NCBI RefSeq assembly: GCF_001279525.1 | Contig: NZ_LGDY01000100.1 | Location: forward strand, 68,796 to 132,795 | Reading direction: 5' to 3' | DNA length: 64,000 nt | DNA from: Nocardia sp. NRRL S-836 | GTDB taxonomy: Bacteria > Actinomycetota > Actinomycetes > Mycobacteriales > Pseudonocardiaceae | Part shown: positions 1 through 8,090 of the stretch, piece after piece | How the letters are laid out: every line of letters starts with the position of its first letter | How positions within the stretch are numbered: the first letter of the stretch is position 1 | The notes under the pieces: generated by a model | What the model saw: the letters and a program-made list of their open reading frames with translations, nothing else | Database searches by the model: none | Told to the model about the DNA's origin: nothing | Program-made: the position numbers and the translations under genes

Positions 1-477
1 CCGAGCGAGCTCCGCCTCGAGCTCCTCCATGCGGGTGCGGTGCTGGTCACGCGCCGCTTCGAGCACCGACTCGATGCCCTCGGCGATGTCCGTGTGCAGC
101 TCCTTGGCCGCCTTGGCGACCGCGATGGCGGGGATGACGAGGCCCGACACGACGCGCTGCGTGCCGTGGACCAGGTCGGCCTGCCACTCGCCCTCGGCAG
201 TGCCGGTCACCGTGAGCGTCAGCTCCACGGTGCGCGTCTTCTTCGCCGTGCTCTTGGGACGGCCGGCCTTCGGCTTCTCAGCCTTGGGGGCCTCAGCCTT
301 CGGAGCCTCGACCTTCGGCGCCTCAGCCTTCGGAGCCTCGACCTTCGGAGCCTCTGCGGGCTTGGGCGCCTCTGCGGGCGTGGGCGCCTCGACGAGCTTC
401 GGGGCGTCGGCCTCGGGGGTCGTCGTTCCCACGACGGTCTCCTCGACTGCCTTCACCTCGGTGAGCGTGTCCGACAC
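1..477 (-). CDS. DUF6319-like protein, 3' end outside window
   Basis: The frame is open to the window edge, so the C-terminus is missing; 159 residues are visible. The GTG start at 477-475 has a purine-rich AGAGGAAA just upstream. The N-terminal 60 residues are low complexity, with repeated VEAPKAEAPK units (Pro/Ala/Lys/Glu), followed by a basic patch GRPKSTAKKTRTVEL. A compact domain then follows (VELTLTVTGTAEGEWQADLV, then VVSGLVIPAIAVAKAAKELH), and an acidic helix (RMEELEAELAR) continues off the edge. The layout matches actinobacterial DUF6319 proteins as I remember them; function is unknown. The basic AT-hook-like GRPK stretch could bind nucleic acid, but that is inference. Confidence 0.75.
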   Translation of the reverse strand, partial: MSDTLTEVKAVEETVVGTTTPEADAPKLVEAPTPAEAPKPAEAPKVEAPKAEAPKVEAPKAEAPKAEKPKAGRPKSTAKKTRTVELTLTVTGTAEGEWQADLVHGTQRVVSGLVIPAIAVAKAAKELHTDIAEGIESVLEAARDQHRTRMEELEAELAR

Positions 478-571
478 GATCAGGTTTCCTCTCTGCGCAA
501 CGACGTGACCCCGCGCACAATCGTAGAACACATGTTCGATCAAGCGAGCGGGGGGTCAGCGCAGAGCCTAG

Positions 572-793
572 TCAGTACGGCGGGAGCTGCACGCGCCACT
601 GCCGTTCCACGTCGATGACACCGCGCACGGCGAGCAGCGTGGGGATGGCGCGCACCTCGACGGTGCCGGTGACGACTCCCAGCGCGTCCAGGACCGTGTC
701 GACGACCAGGCCGGCCTCCCGCAGGTCGTCGAGGACCTGCGGGAGGCTGCCTTCGGCCACGGAGACCATCACCTGGTCGACCGCGCCCGTCAT
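572..793 (-). CDS. Small I9-like protein coupled to S8 peptidase
   Basis: This 73-residue protein begins with an ATG that overlaps the TGA of the upstream subtilisin gene (ATGA at 793-790), so it is translationally coupled to it. The sequence reads as one beta-alpha-beta unit: VMVSVAEG, a helix around QVLDDLREAGL, GVVTGTVE, then LLAVRGVIDVERQW. That pattern, including the VRGVIDVE strand, resembles inhibitor_I9 propeptides that fold and inhibit subtilisins. I infer that it acts in trans as a chaperone or inhibitor of the protease. Homologues are sometimes named ketohydroxyglutarate aldolase in databases, which this length cannot support. Confidence 0.7.
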   Translation of the reverse strand: MTGAVDQVMVSVAEGSLPQVLDDLREAGLVVDTVLDALGVVTGTVEVRAIPTLLAVRGVIDVERQWRVQLPPY

Positions 794-1947
794 GGGGCCT
801 GGACGAGGCCGCTGCCGATGTCGGTGGAGGGCAGCGGCAGGCGCAGGGCGGTGCCGGCCAGGCGGGCCCAGAGCTCGAAGCCGCGGGCGCCGGTGCGTTC
901 GGCGATCAGGACCGCCACGCCGGCCACGTGCGGGGTGGCCATCGAGGTGCCGCGCAGGCGCCGGTACTTCTCCGGCAGCTTGAACGACGAGTAGACGTCC
1001 ACGCCGGGCGCGCACACGTCGATCTGGCCGATCTTGTCCACCGAGCCGGAGGAGAACTGCGCGATGGCGCGGTTCACGTCGATCGCGGCCACCGCGATGA
1101 TGGACGGGCAACGGGCCGGGTGGCCCACCGGTGCGATGCGGCCGGGGCGCATGGAGGCGTTGCCCGCCGCGGCGATGATCAGCGTGCCCTTGGCCATGGC
1201 GCGCTGGGCCACGGTCTCGTAGATCTGCGAGTACGGGGTGCCCGCGGGGACGTCGGCGCCCAGCGACATCGAGATGACCGCGCAGCCGTTGGCCACGGCC
1301 CAGTCGATGCCCGCGAGGATGCCGCCGTCGGCGCCGGAGCCCGCGTTCGACAGGACCTTGCCCGCGAAGATCTCGGCCTCGAACGCCAAGCCGTAGCCGG
1401 GCAGCGTCGCGGGCTTGCGCGGGCCCGCGGAGGTGCCGATGCAGTGCGTGCCGTGACCGTGGCCGTCCTGCACGTCCTCGCCGGTGATGAACGACTTCGT
1501 CGTGACGGAACGGCCGGCGAAGTCCGGGTGGTTCTGCTCGAAGCCGGTGTCGAGGACGGCGAGCTTGACGCCCTTGCCGGTGGCGGTGCTGACGTCCGCG
1601 CCCACGGCCTGCAGGCCCCACGTCAGCACCGACTCGTCGGCCGCGGGCTGCGGCTCGTCCTGCGGCACGGGTGCGGCGAACGCGTGCACGACGCGTTCCG
1701 GTTCGACGATCTGGACCGGGCCGGGACGCTCGGCGGCGCCGTTCAGCTCGGCCAGCAGGTTCGGGTCGGCGGTCACCACGGCGACGCCCAGCTCCGGGAA
1801 CACCTGCACGGTCTCCGGGTCGAGGTCTCCGCTGTTGGGGTCGAACCCGGCGATCGCGCCGAGCTCGGCCACCCCCTCGTCGATGGCGTCCTCCTGCAGC
1901 AGCACCAGGAATCGGCCGGTGGTCTCCACTTCCGCTGGTTCGGTCAT
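790..1947 (-). CDS. S8 family serine peptidase (subtilisin-like), no signal peptide
   Basis: A 385-residue subtilase. The catalytic triad is clear: Asp133 in LAVLDTG, His165 in GHGHGTHC, Ser335 in RGTSMATPHVAG, with oxyanion Asn263 in AAAGNAS. Residues 11-90 (GRFLVLLQEDAIDEGVAELG onward) form a prodomain-like region. There is no N-terminal hydrophobic signal, so the enzyme probably acts inside the cell or leaves by an unusual route. It is followed with a 4-bp overlap by a second I9-like small protein. Cytosolic subtilases with a coupled small protein recur in Actinobacteria; their substrate is unknown. Confidence 0.93.
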   Translation of the reverse strand: MTEPAEVETTGRFLVLLQEDAIDEGVAELGAIAGFDPNSGDLDPETVQVFPELGVAVVTADPNLLAELNGAAERPGPVQIVEPERVVHAFAAPVPQDEPQPAADESVLTWGLQAVGADVSTATGKGVKLAVLDTGFEQNHPDFAGRSVTTKSFITGEDVQDGHGHGTHCIGTSAGPRKPATLPGYGLAFEAEIFAGKVLSNAGSGADGGILAGIDWAVANGCAVISMSLGADVPAGTPYSQIYETVAQRAMAKGTLIIAAAGNASMRPGRIAPVGHPARCPSIIAVAAIDVNRAIAQFSSGSVDKIGQIDVCAPGVDVYSSFKLPEKYRRLRGTSMATPHVAGVAVLIAERTGARGFELWARLAGTALRLPLPSTDIGSGLVQAP

Positions 1948-2010
1948 GACTTCTCGCCCCTACTCTCCTGTAGCCCTACTCAAGAGAGTCGTCACCCGGC
2001 GGCTTCTGTT

Positions 2011-3183
2011 TCAGGCCATTTGCCGACGACGTTGGAAGAATTCCCCGATCGGCTCAACGTACTTGGCCGCGATCGGCCCCAGGATCGCCATCAGCAGCAC
2101 GTAGGCGGTCGCGAGCGCGGCCAGTTCGCCGTTCACCTGCCCGGACGCCACGGCCAGCCCGGCGATCACGATGGAGAACTCGCCACGCGCGACCAGCGCC
2201 ACCCCCGCACGCATGCGGCCCATCTTGCCGATGCCCTGCCGGCGCGCCGCCCACCAGCCGGTGACGATCTTCGTCGCGGTCGTGACCGCGGCCAGCGCCA
2301 CCGCGATCCCGAGCACCGGCGGGATCGACTTCGGGTCGGTGTTCAGGCCGAACACGACGAAGAACATCGCGGCGAACAGGTCGCGCAGCGGCTCCAGCAG
2401 CCGGGTGGCGTTCTCCGCGGTCGACCCGGAGATGGCGATGCCGAGCAGGAACGCGCCGACCGCCGCCGACACCTGCAGCTGCGAGGCGACACCGGCCACC
2501 AGCAGCGCCGAGCCGAGCAGCTTGAGCAGGAACACCTCGTGGTCGGGGCTGTCGACGATGGCCGAGATGAAGCGCCCGTACTTGAGCGCCACCACGAGCA
2601 CGACGGTGATCGCGAGCAGCGAGATGCCGACCGAGGTGAGGCCGCCGAGGAAGCTCACGCCGGACAGCACGGCCGTGAGGACCGGCAGGTACACGGCCAT
2701 GGCGAGGTCCTCGAACACCAGCACCGACAGCACGACCGGTGTCTCGCGGTTGCCCAGGCGGCCCAGGTCGCCGAGCACCTTCGCGACGATGCCGGAGGAC
2801 GAGATGTAGGTGACGCCCGCCATCGCGAGCGCCGCCACCGGGCCCCAGCCCAGCAGCAACGCCGCTATCGCGCCCGGTGCGGCGTTCAGCACGAGGTCGA
2901 GCACGCCCGCCATCCACGAGCGCTTCAGGCCGGTGGTGAGCTCGGCGGCCGAGTACTCCAGCCCGAGCAGCAGCAGGAGCAGCACCACGCCGATCTCGCT
3001 GGCCAGGTGCGTGAACTCGCTGATGCCGTGTAACGGCACGAAGCCGCCGACACCGAAGGCGAGACCGCCGACGAGGTAGAGCGGGATCGGCGAGATGCCC
3101 ATCTTCCAGGCGACCCGGCCGAGCAGACCCAGACCGAAGAACACCGCGCCGAGCTGGATGATGGCGATGGTTGTCTCATGCAC
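2011..3183 (-). CDS. CPA2 cation:proton antiporter, KhtU-like
   Basis: About 390 residues and 12 or so membrane helices, for example AIIQLGAVFFGLGLLGRVAW, VVLLLLLLGLEYSAAEL and FFVVFGLNTDP. The fold is the Na_H_Exchanger (CPA2) type and lacks the C-terminal TrkA-N domain of KefB. The GTG start at 3183-3181 lies 5 nt after the stop of the TrkA-C gene, so the two form an operon. Together they look like the KhtTU K+/H+ antiporter, which expels K+ in exchange for protons and responds to pH and nucleotides. The longer upstream reading frame is an overlap with the TrkA-C gene and is not used. Confidence 0.9.
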   Translation of the reverse strand: MHETTIAIIQLGAVFFGLGLLGRVAWKMGISPIPLYLVGGLAFGVGGFVPLHGISEFTHLASEIGVVLLLLLLGLEYSAAELTTGLKRSWMAGVLDLVLNAAPGAIAALLLGWGPVAALAMAGVTYISSSGIVAKVLGDLGRLGNRETPVVLSVLVFEDLAMAVYLPVLTAVLSGVSFLGGLTSVGISLLAITVVLVVALKYGRFISAIVDSPDHEVFLLKLLGSALLVAGVASQLQVSAAVGAFLLGIAISGSTAENATRLLEPLRDLFAAMFFVVFGLNTDPKSIPPVLGIAVALAAVTTATKIVTGWWAARRQGIGKMGRMRAGVALVARGEFSIVIAGLAVASGQVNGELAALATAYVLLMAILGPIAAKYVEPIGEFFQRRRQMA

Positions 3184-3188
3184 TGTGC

Positions 3189-3662
3189 TTAACCGCCGTG
3201 GAGGATCTCGGCGGCGGCGTCGAGGCCGTCCGCGGTGCCGACGACGACGGCCAGGTCGCCGTTCTCGAACAGGAAGTCGGGTCCCGGTGACGGGTGCGCG
3301 TTGCCGGACCGCACCACGGCCACGACGGACGCACCGGTCCTGGTGCGCAGGGCGGTCTCGCCCAGCGTGCGGTTCGCGAACGCGGTCACCGGCAGCTGAC
3401 GGGTCGTGATGCCCGTGATGTCGCGGTGCTCCTCGCGCAGGTGGGCGACCAGCTGCGGCGCTCCGAGCAGGCCCGCGAGCGTGTTCGCCTCCTCCGGTGA
3501 CAGCGGTATCGACGCCGCGCACGAGTCGGGATCGGTCGCTTTGGACAGGATGAGCTCGAAGCGCCCGTCGCGGTAGGTGATCACACCGACGCGGCGCCCG
3601 GCGCGGATCGTGAAGTCCTGACGCGTCCCGATGCCCGGCAGGGGCGTGATCTCTACGTTCAC
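3189..3662 (-). CDS. TrkA-C domain antiporter regulatory subunit, KhtT-like
   Basis: About 157 residues, starting NVEITPLPGIGTRQDF, which is typical of KhtT-like subunits. The C-terminal half is an RCK_C/TrkA-C ligand-binding domain (LPVTAFANRTLGETALRTRT through FLFENGDLAVVVGTADGL). It should gate the membrane partner encoded 5 nt downstream. The start is uncertain: GTG 3662-3660 gives the family-like N-terminus, while an ATG at 3671-3669 would add three residues. Neither has a strong Shine-Dalgarno sequence, so a leaderless transcript is possible. The gene is divergent from the DUF1015 gene with under 20 bp between starts, so promoters must overlap the coding ends. Confidence 0.88.
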   Translation of the reverse strand: MNVEITPLPGIGTRQDFTIRAGRRVGVITYRDGRFELILSKATDPDSCAASIPLSPEEANTLAGLLGAPQLVAHLREEHRDITGITTRQLPVTAFANRTLGETALRTRTGASVVAVVRSGNAHPSPGPDFLFENGDLAVVVGTADGLDAAAEILHGG

Positions 3663-3680
3663 ACAGATCATGATACGTGG

Positions 3681-4781
3681 ATGTCTCTTCCAGTACGCCC
3701 GGTGCGACGCGGGTGGGTGGTGCGCGACCGCGTGCCCGGCCCCGACGTCGACGAGTTCGCCGAGCCGGGTCAGGTCATCGGCGCGCTGGCCCGCGCCCCG
3801 CACGGCACGCTGCTGGCCGTCCAGCACCCGCACCGCACCCCGCAGGCGCTCGCCGCCGGCACCGGGCTGATCCAGGCGCTGCCGGCCGCCCGCGCCGAGC
3901 TCGCCGTCCTGATCCGGCGGTCCTACCGCGAGGTGACCGACGTCGTCGCGCCGTACCGGGTGGACGGGCCGGACGGCACGGCGTGCGGGCTGCTGTGCCT
4001 GGTCGACCCGGACGCCATCGCCCACACCGAGGACGTCTACCCGGACGTGGTCGCCGAACGGGCCGAGGTGCTCGCCTCGCTCGGCATCGCCACGAGCGCG
4101 GCGATGCTCGTCCCGATGACGCCGCACGACGGCCTCACGGAGCTGGTGCTCGGCATGGACGGGGAACCGGAGGTGTCGCTCGTGGACTCCGGCGGCCGCA
4201 GGCACTGGGTGTGGCTGGTCGGTCCCGGCGAACGGCAGGACGCCCTCCTGCACGCCGCGGGAGCGCACCGGTTGCTCGTGGCGGACGGCAACCACCGGGT
4301 CGCCGCGGCCAGACAGGCGGGGCTGGCCGGGTTGCTGGCGCTCGTCACGGCCGGGCCCGGTCTGCGGGTGGGGCCGATCCACCGCGCGGTCGTGGGCACC
4401 GGGCTGGTCACGGCCGACCTGGTCACGGCGTGGGAACGGGTCGGGCTGCGGGTCAGCGAGCTGCCGTTCGTCATCGACCCGGAACCCGGTGTGGTCGTGG
4501 TGCGCACCCCCGACACCGTGCTGCGGGTGGAACTGCCCGCCGGGCGGGGGATCGACCACGCCGTCGTGGAGTCGCTGCTGCTGGACGAGGCACTGGGCCT
4601 GGACCCGGAGAGCCTGTGCGTCAAACCCGTCGTGGACCCGCGGGCCGAGGCGGAGGCGGTGCTGCTGATCGCACCGGTACCGTTGAACGAGGTGCTGGCC
4701 GGGGCGAAGATGCCGCGCAAGAGCACCTACTTCACGCCCAAACCGCGCAGCGGGCTGCTGCTCGCGGACCTGACCCCGTAG
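3681..4781 (+). CDS. DUF1015 family protein
   Basis: A 366-residue protein recognised by two DUF1015 signatures: LLVADGNHRVAAARQ around residue 215 and MPRKSTYFTPKPRSGL near the C-terminus. The family is widespread and sometimes called a SerB-cotranscribed or HTH-like protein; its biochemical role is not established. The conserved Asp/His-containing ADGNHR motif recalls ParB/Srx-like nucleotide-binding folds. The ATG lies immediately beside the divergent KhtT-like gene. No export signal is present. Confidence 0.85.
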   Translation: MSLPVRPVRRGWVVRDRVPGPDVDEFAEPGQVIGALARAPHGTLLAVQHPHRTPQALAAGTGLIQALPAARAELAVLIRRSYREVTDVVAPYRVDGPDGTACGLLCLVDPDAIAHTEDVYPDVVAERAEVLASLGIATSAAMLVPMTPHDGLTELVLGMDGEPEVSLVDSGGRRHWVWLVGPGERQDALLHAAGAHRLLVADGNHRVAAARQAGLAGLLALVTAGPGLRVGPIHRAVVGTGLVTADLVTAWERVGLRVSELPFVIDPEPGVVVVRTPDTVLRVELPAGRGIDHAVVESLLLDEALGLDPESLCVKPVVDPRAEAEAVLLIAPVPLNEVLAGAKMPRKSTYFTPKPRSGLLLADLTP

Positions 4782-4813
4782 TGCCCTGTCCGGCGGTTCC
4801 TTAGGCCCCTGTC

Positions 4814-4858
4814 GAACGGTCTGCCGCGAGGGTGAGACTCGGAGGAACGGTCTGCCGC
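4814..4858 (+). repeat. Short direct repeat in front of STAS gene
   Basis: The 14-mer GAACGGTCTGCCGC occurs at 4814-4827 and again at 4845-4858, a 31-bp period, in the 99-bp gap between the DUF1015 and STAS genes. Three helical turns of spacing would suit a regulator bound to one face of the DNA, but nothing else supports that. Confidence 0.5.
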
Positions 4859-4880
4859 CGAGCCGATCCTTGAGGCACCG

Positions 4881-5201
4881 ATGGAACCCGAGCCGAGCCT
4901 GCTGGAGGTGCGTCGCCGCGGTGCGGTGGTGGCGGTCGCGGGCGAGGTCGACCTGTCCACGAGCGGCCTGCTGCGCGCCGAGCTCGCGCTGGCCTGCGCG
5001 TCCGGCGACGCGGCGGGGGACGTGGTGGTCGACTTCTCCGAGCTGACGTTCATCGGCTCCAGCGGGCTGCACGTGCTGATCGAGGTGGCGGCAGGCCTGG
5101 GGGAGCGGCGGCTGGTGCTGCTCGGCGGCGGGTGGGCGGCGTACGTGGTGAACCTGCTCGGCCTCCCGGCGCGCTACCCGAACATCGTCGTGGACGGCTG
5201 A
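4881..5201 (+). CDS. STAS domain protein (anti-anti-sigma factor-like)
   Basis: A 106-residue single STAS domain. The typical elements are present: strand AVVAVAGEVDLSTS, then VVVDFSELTFIGSSGLHVL, where the phospho-acceptor serine of SpoIIAA-type proteins lies in the IGSSG loop. Such proteins bind anti-sigma kinases (RsbW/SpoIIAB type) and release sigma factors when dephosphorylated. No anti-sigma kinase is encoded nearby, so its partner is elsewhere. It may be co-transcribed with the chorismate mutase gene 35 bp downstream. Confidence 0.85.
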   Translation: MEPEPSLLEVRRRGAVVAVAGEVDLSTSGLLRAELALACASGDAAGDVVVDFSELTFIGSSGLHVLIEVAAGLGERRLVLLGGGWAAYVVNLLGLPARYPNIVVDG

Positions 5202-5235
5202 GCGCGCGCACGTGCCCGGCGCTACTGTCGGCGGC

Positions 5236-5598
5236 ATGGCGGTTCGAGCGATCAGGGGTGCCACGCAGATCGACGCGGACTCCCGCGACCTGGTGCTGGA
5301 GGCCACGGCCGAGCTGGTGCGCGAGGTGCTGGAGCGCAACGCCCTCTCCACGGACGACCTGATCAGCGTCGTGCTGACCGCCACCCCGGACCTCACCTCC
5401 GAGTTCCCCGCCTACGCCGCGCGCCAGGCCGGGCTCTCGGACGTGCCGCTGCTGTCCGCCACCGAGATCGCGGTGCCGGGGGCGATGCCGCGGGTGATCC
5501 GGCTGCTCGCGCACGTGGAGACGGACCTGCCGAGGCCGGCGGTCAAGCACGTCTACCTGCGCGGGGCGGCGGCGTTGCGCACGGACCTCAACCACTGA
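5236..5598 (+). CDS. aroH: Chorismate mutase, AroH type
   Basis: A 120-residue monofunctional chorismate mutase of the AroH (Bacillus) class, converting chorismate to prephenate for Phe/Tyr synthesis. Family features include MAVRAIRGATQIDAD at the start, LVREVLERNAL, the TATPDLTSEFPAYAAR segment, and the VKHVYLRGA region carrying the C-terminal active-site Arg. I chose the ATG at 5236 over an in-frame GTG at 5212 because AroH proteins begin right at AVRAIRGA. No strong ribosome-binding site is seen, and TACTGT 8 nt upstream could be a -10 element of a leaderless message. The 3' end overlaps the convergent TIR-macro gene by 11 bp. Confidence 0.93.
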   Translation: MAVRAIRGATQIDADSRDLVLEATAELVREVLERNALSTDDLISVVLTATPDLTSEFPAYAARQAGLSDVPLLSATEIAVPGAMPRVIRLLAHVETDLPRPAVKHVYLRGAAALRTDLNH

Positions 5599-6670
5599 GG
5601 TCGGGCACCAGCGGCGACATCCGCACCGCCTCCTCCAGCGCCAGCCGCTCGTGGTCGTCGTAGGCCAGGAACGAGATGCGCCGCAACGACGTCTCCGGGT
5701 GCCGTTCGACGTGGTACACCGCCGCCTGCACCACCATCCGCGCCGTGTGCGTGACATTCGCACCCGCGACCCCCGTGCCCAGCAACGGGAAGAGGATCGT
5801 CCGCACCCCCAACGGCTCGACGCGCGCCAACGCCGTCGTGACGCACCCGCCGATGTCCGACACCTGCCGGTACCCCGCGCCCGGCTCGCCCTGCACCGCC
5901 GCGACGTGCACGACGTAGCGGACGTTGTTGGTGCCCTCCAGCGCCCCCGACCCGGTCACCAGCGCGGTGCCGGGGGCGACCGGTCGGCGTGGCGCCGCCA
6001 GCTCCTCCAGCTCGTCGGCCACCAGGTCCCGCGTGATCCGCCCTGCCTCGTCGCGCAGCGACCCCCAGTACCGGATGATCGCCGACACCGAGAAGTCCGT
6101 GTGCCTGGCCATCCGCATGTCGGTGTTCTCGCTGTTGACCCACACGTCGCAGTCGTGCACCCGCCGGATCGACCCGGCGTGGATGCCGATCCGGCACTCC
6201 GCGCCGCCCACCCGGAACACCGACGGCGACGGGCGGTCGCCGGAGATGCCGCGCAGGTGCGTGACGAGCGCGGCGATGTCGCTGTCGATCGAGTAGTGCC
6301 GCAGCCGCACGTACTGGCAGCGGCGCAGCGCCTCGACGCCCGCGGGCAGGCCGGCGGGCAGGTCGGCGTCCTCCACCAGCACCGGCACGACCCGGATGCC
6401 GAGCGCGAACGCCTCGGTGATCTCGCGCAGCACCCAGTCCTCGTCCGGGTCGCCGGTGTAGTCGAGCCAGCGCGGCCCGATCACCGCGAGCAGCACCTGC
6501 GAGCGGCGCAGGTGGGCGAACACCTCCCGCACGAAGTCGTCGCCCGCGCGCAGCGACCGGGACGCCAGGAACACCCGGTCGGACCCGAACGCCTGCGCGA
6601 GCTCGCGGTGCAGCAGCGTCGCGTAGCCGGGTTGCTCCAGCACGCGGTAGTTGACGAAGACGGTCGGCAT
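5588..6670 (-). CDS. TIR domain-macro domain fusion protein
   Basis: 360 residues. Residues 1-130 form a TIR-like domain: TVFVNYRV at the first strand, DRVFLASRSLRAGDDF as the BB-loop region, LLAVIGPRWLDY, and Glu83 in DWVLREITEAF at the usual position of the NAD-cleaving glutamate. Residues about 155-345 are a macro domain: CDVWVNSENTDM, the VTGSGALEGTNN loop and LFPLLGTGVAGANVTHTA, which fit ADP-ribose binding. TIR domains can cut NAD+, and macro domains bind or hydrolyse ADP-ribose species. The fusion puts maker and reader or eraser on one chain. It is the last gene of a minus-strand run (11269 to 5588) that includes amyloid-motif proteins. The role in immunity is inferred. Confidence 0.85.
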   Translation of the reverse strand: MPTVFVNYRVLEQPGYATLLHRELAQAFGSDRVFLASRSLRAGDDFVREVFAHLRRSQVLLAVIGPRWLDYTGDPDEDWVLREITEAFALGIRVVPVLVEDADLPAGLPAGVEALRRCQYVRLRHYSIDSDIAALVTHLRGISGDRPSPSVFRVGGAECRIGIHAGSIRRVHDCDVWVNSENTDMRMARHTDFSVSAIIRYWGSLRDEAGRITRDLVADELEELAAPRRPVAPGTALVTGSGALEGTNNVRYVVHVAAVQGEPGAGYRQVSDIGGCVTTALARVEPLGVRTILFPLLGTGVAGANVTHTARMVVQAAVYHVERHPETSLRRISFLAYDDHERLALEEAVRMSPLVPDLSG

Positions 6671-6674
6671 GCGC

Positions 6675-8090
6675 TCAGCCCAGCAGGTGGTGTTCCGGCC
6701 CGGTCAGCGTGATGCCGACGCGGGCCGCCACGCCGTGACCGATCACCGTCACCTGCCCCGGCACGGGGGGCAGGTCGTCGAGCCACGTGCCGAACACGCC
6801 ACGCAGCAACGCCTGCTGCGGTGCGGTGAGGTCGCCGGCCACCGCGAAGTCCGCGTCGTCGAGCAACGGCACGTGCTCCGGCCCGAGGTCGGCGACCACG
6901 AGCACCGCGTGGTGCGAGCCCGGCAGGTCCGCGAGCCGCGGCACCTCGGCCGGCCGGTCCAGCACCAGCAGGTGCGGCAGCCGCGGACTGCCCAGCGCCA
7001 CGGCCGGTGGACCGGGTTGCGCGTGGCCGAACGGGCCGTGCCACGGCGCGGCCGACTGCACGGTCACGGCCGCACCGCAGCTCACCGAACGCGCGGCGAT
7101 CAGGTGCGCCAGCCGTGCGCTGGTCACCACGCCGACCACCGGCCGTTCGTGGAAGAGCCGCAACGGCGCGTGCGCCTGCCGCACGACGTCCCAGCCCAGC
7201 ACCACACCCGCGCCACCGGTCCACGCCGCGGCCTGCCCGGCGACGTGCGCGGGTTCGACGTGCGTCCAGGACTGCCTGGACGGCAACGAGGGTGGCACGC
7301 ACACCGGCACCGTCACCGCGGCCGCCGAGGCGTGGTGCCCGTTCAGCCGCTGCAACCGGCCGGCGTGCCGGATGCCGCTCGCGAGCCACGTCTCCGAGCT
7401 GAGCAACGCCTTCGCGTCCGGACCGCTGAGCCGCAGCACCCGTTCCGCCACGAACTCACCGCCCGCGCGGGCCAGCCGCACCCCGACCGTGGCCGGCACC
7501 GCGGGGAACCGGCTCAGCAGCTCCAGCATCGGCGCCTCGGACCAGGTGTAGCAGGCGTGCAGGTCCGCGCCCATCGTGCACGCCTCGAAGCCGCGTTCGA
7601 TCAGCTTCGCCGACGCCGCCGCGCCGTCGAGCCCGCCGAGGAACGCGACGACGTCCAGCACCTCGTCGTCGTCCAGCCGCGTGGCCGTGAAACCGTGCTG
7701 CGCCAGCACGTTCGTCGTCCAGTCCGCCGTCTGCGCCGGGTCGGCGGAGGAGACCGCGACGTAGGTCCACCGGTGCGCCGGGCTGCTGTGCTGGATCAGC
7801 TCGCGGTAGGCGTCGGGCGCCGGTGGCCGGGTGTGCACGACGACCTGCGCGCCCGTCAGCGGCGTGCCGGGCGCCAGCAACGCGGCCAGCGGCGGCAGGC
7901 GAGCCGGCCACGACAGCGCCGCCGCTGCCGACGGTGCCACCGCGAACGTGAGCGAGTGCGCCAGCGAACCCGGCGGCAGCAGGGCGTTCAGCAGCGCCGC
8001 CCGCCGGTCGCCGCGCGCACCGAGGTAGGCCTTGCGGTCGAGCAGCGCGTCGGCGACCGGCAGCCGTTTCACGAACCTGCGCGGGTCCAT
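6675..8090 (-). CDS. EccE-like protein of unknown role
   Basis: A 471-residue protein. The ATG at 8090-8088 overlaps by one base the stop of the upstream membrane-protein gene, so the two are coupled. The C-terminal half (GVVLGWDVVRQAHAPLRLF, then ARSVSCGAAVTVQSAAPWHG, ending VGITLTGPEHHLLG) has the look of the C-terminal domain of type VII secretion protein EccE. The usual EccE N-terminal membrane helices are absent and no other ESX gene is nearby. The middle section (PAHRWTYVAVSSADPAQTADW) is not recognised. I therefore call it EccE-like by pattern memory only. The next gene, TIR-macro, starts 4 nt after its stop. Confidence 0.55.
   Translation of the reverse strand: MDPRRFVKRLPVADALLDRKAYLGARGDRRAALLNALLPPGSLAHSLTFAVAPSAAAALSWPARLPPLAALLAPGTPLTGAQVVVHTRPPAPDAYRELIQHSSPAHRWTYVAVSSADPAQTADWTTNVLAQHGFTATRLDDDEVLDVVAFLGGLDGAAASAKLIERGFEACTMGADLHACYTWSEAPMLELLSRFPAVPATVGVRLARAGGEFVAERVLRLSGPDAKALLSSETWLASGIRHAGRLQRLNGHHASAAAVTVPVCVPPSLPSRQSWTHVEPAHVAGQAAAWTGGAGVVLGWDVVRQAHAPLRLFHERPVVGVVTSARLAHLIAARSVSCGAAVTVQSAAPWHGPFGHAQPGPPAVALGSPRLPHLLVLDRPAEVPRLADLPGSHHAVLVVADLGPEHVPLLDDADFAVAGDLTAPQQALLRGVFGTWLDDLPPVPGQVTVIGHGVAARVGITLTGPEHHLLG

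Noticed and set aside
240..400. Repeated GCCTTCGGAGCCTCGACC-like units, considered as CRISPR or tandem repeat
   Set aside because: They encode the VEAPKAEAPK protein repeat of the first gene; no spacers, no cas genes.
928..3033. 701-codon plus-strand open frame
   Set aside because: Antisense shadow of the subtilisin and antiporter genes; Arg/His/Gly-rich composition with no family motif.
3677..4804. Alternative plus-strand frame across the DUF1015 gene
   Set aside because: Arg/Gly-rich shadow; the neighbouring frame has DUF1015 signatures.
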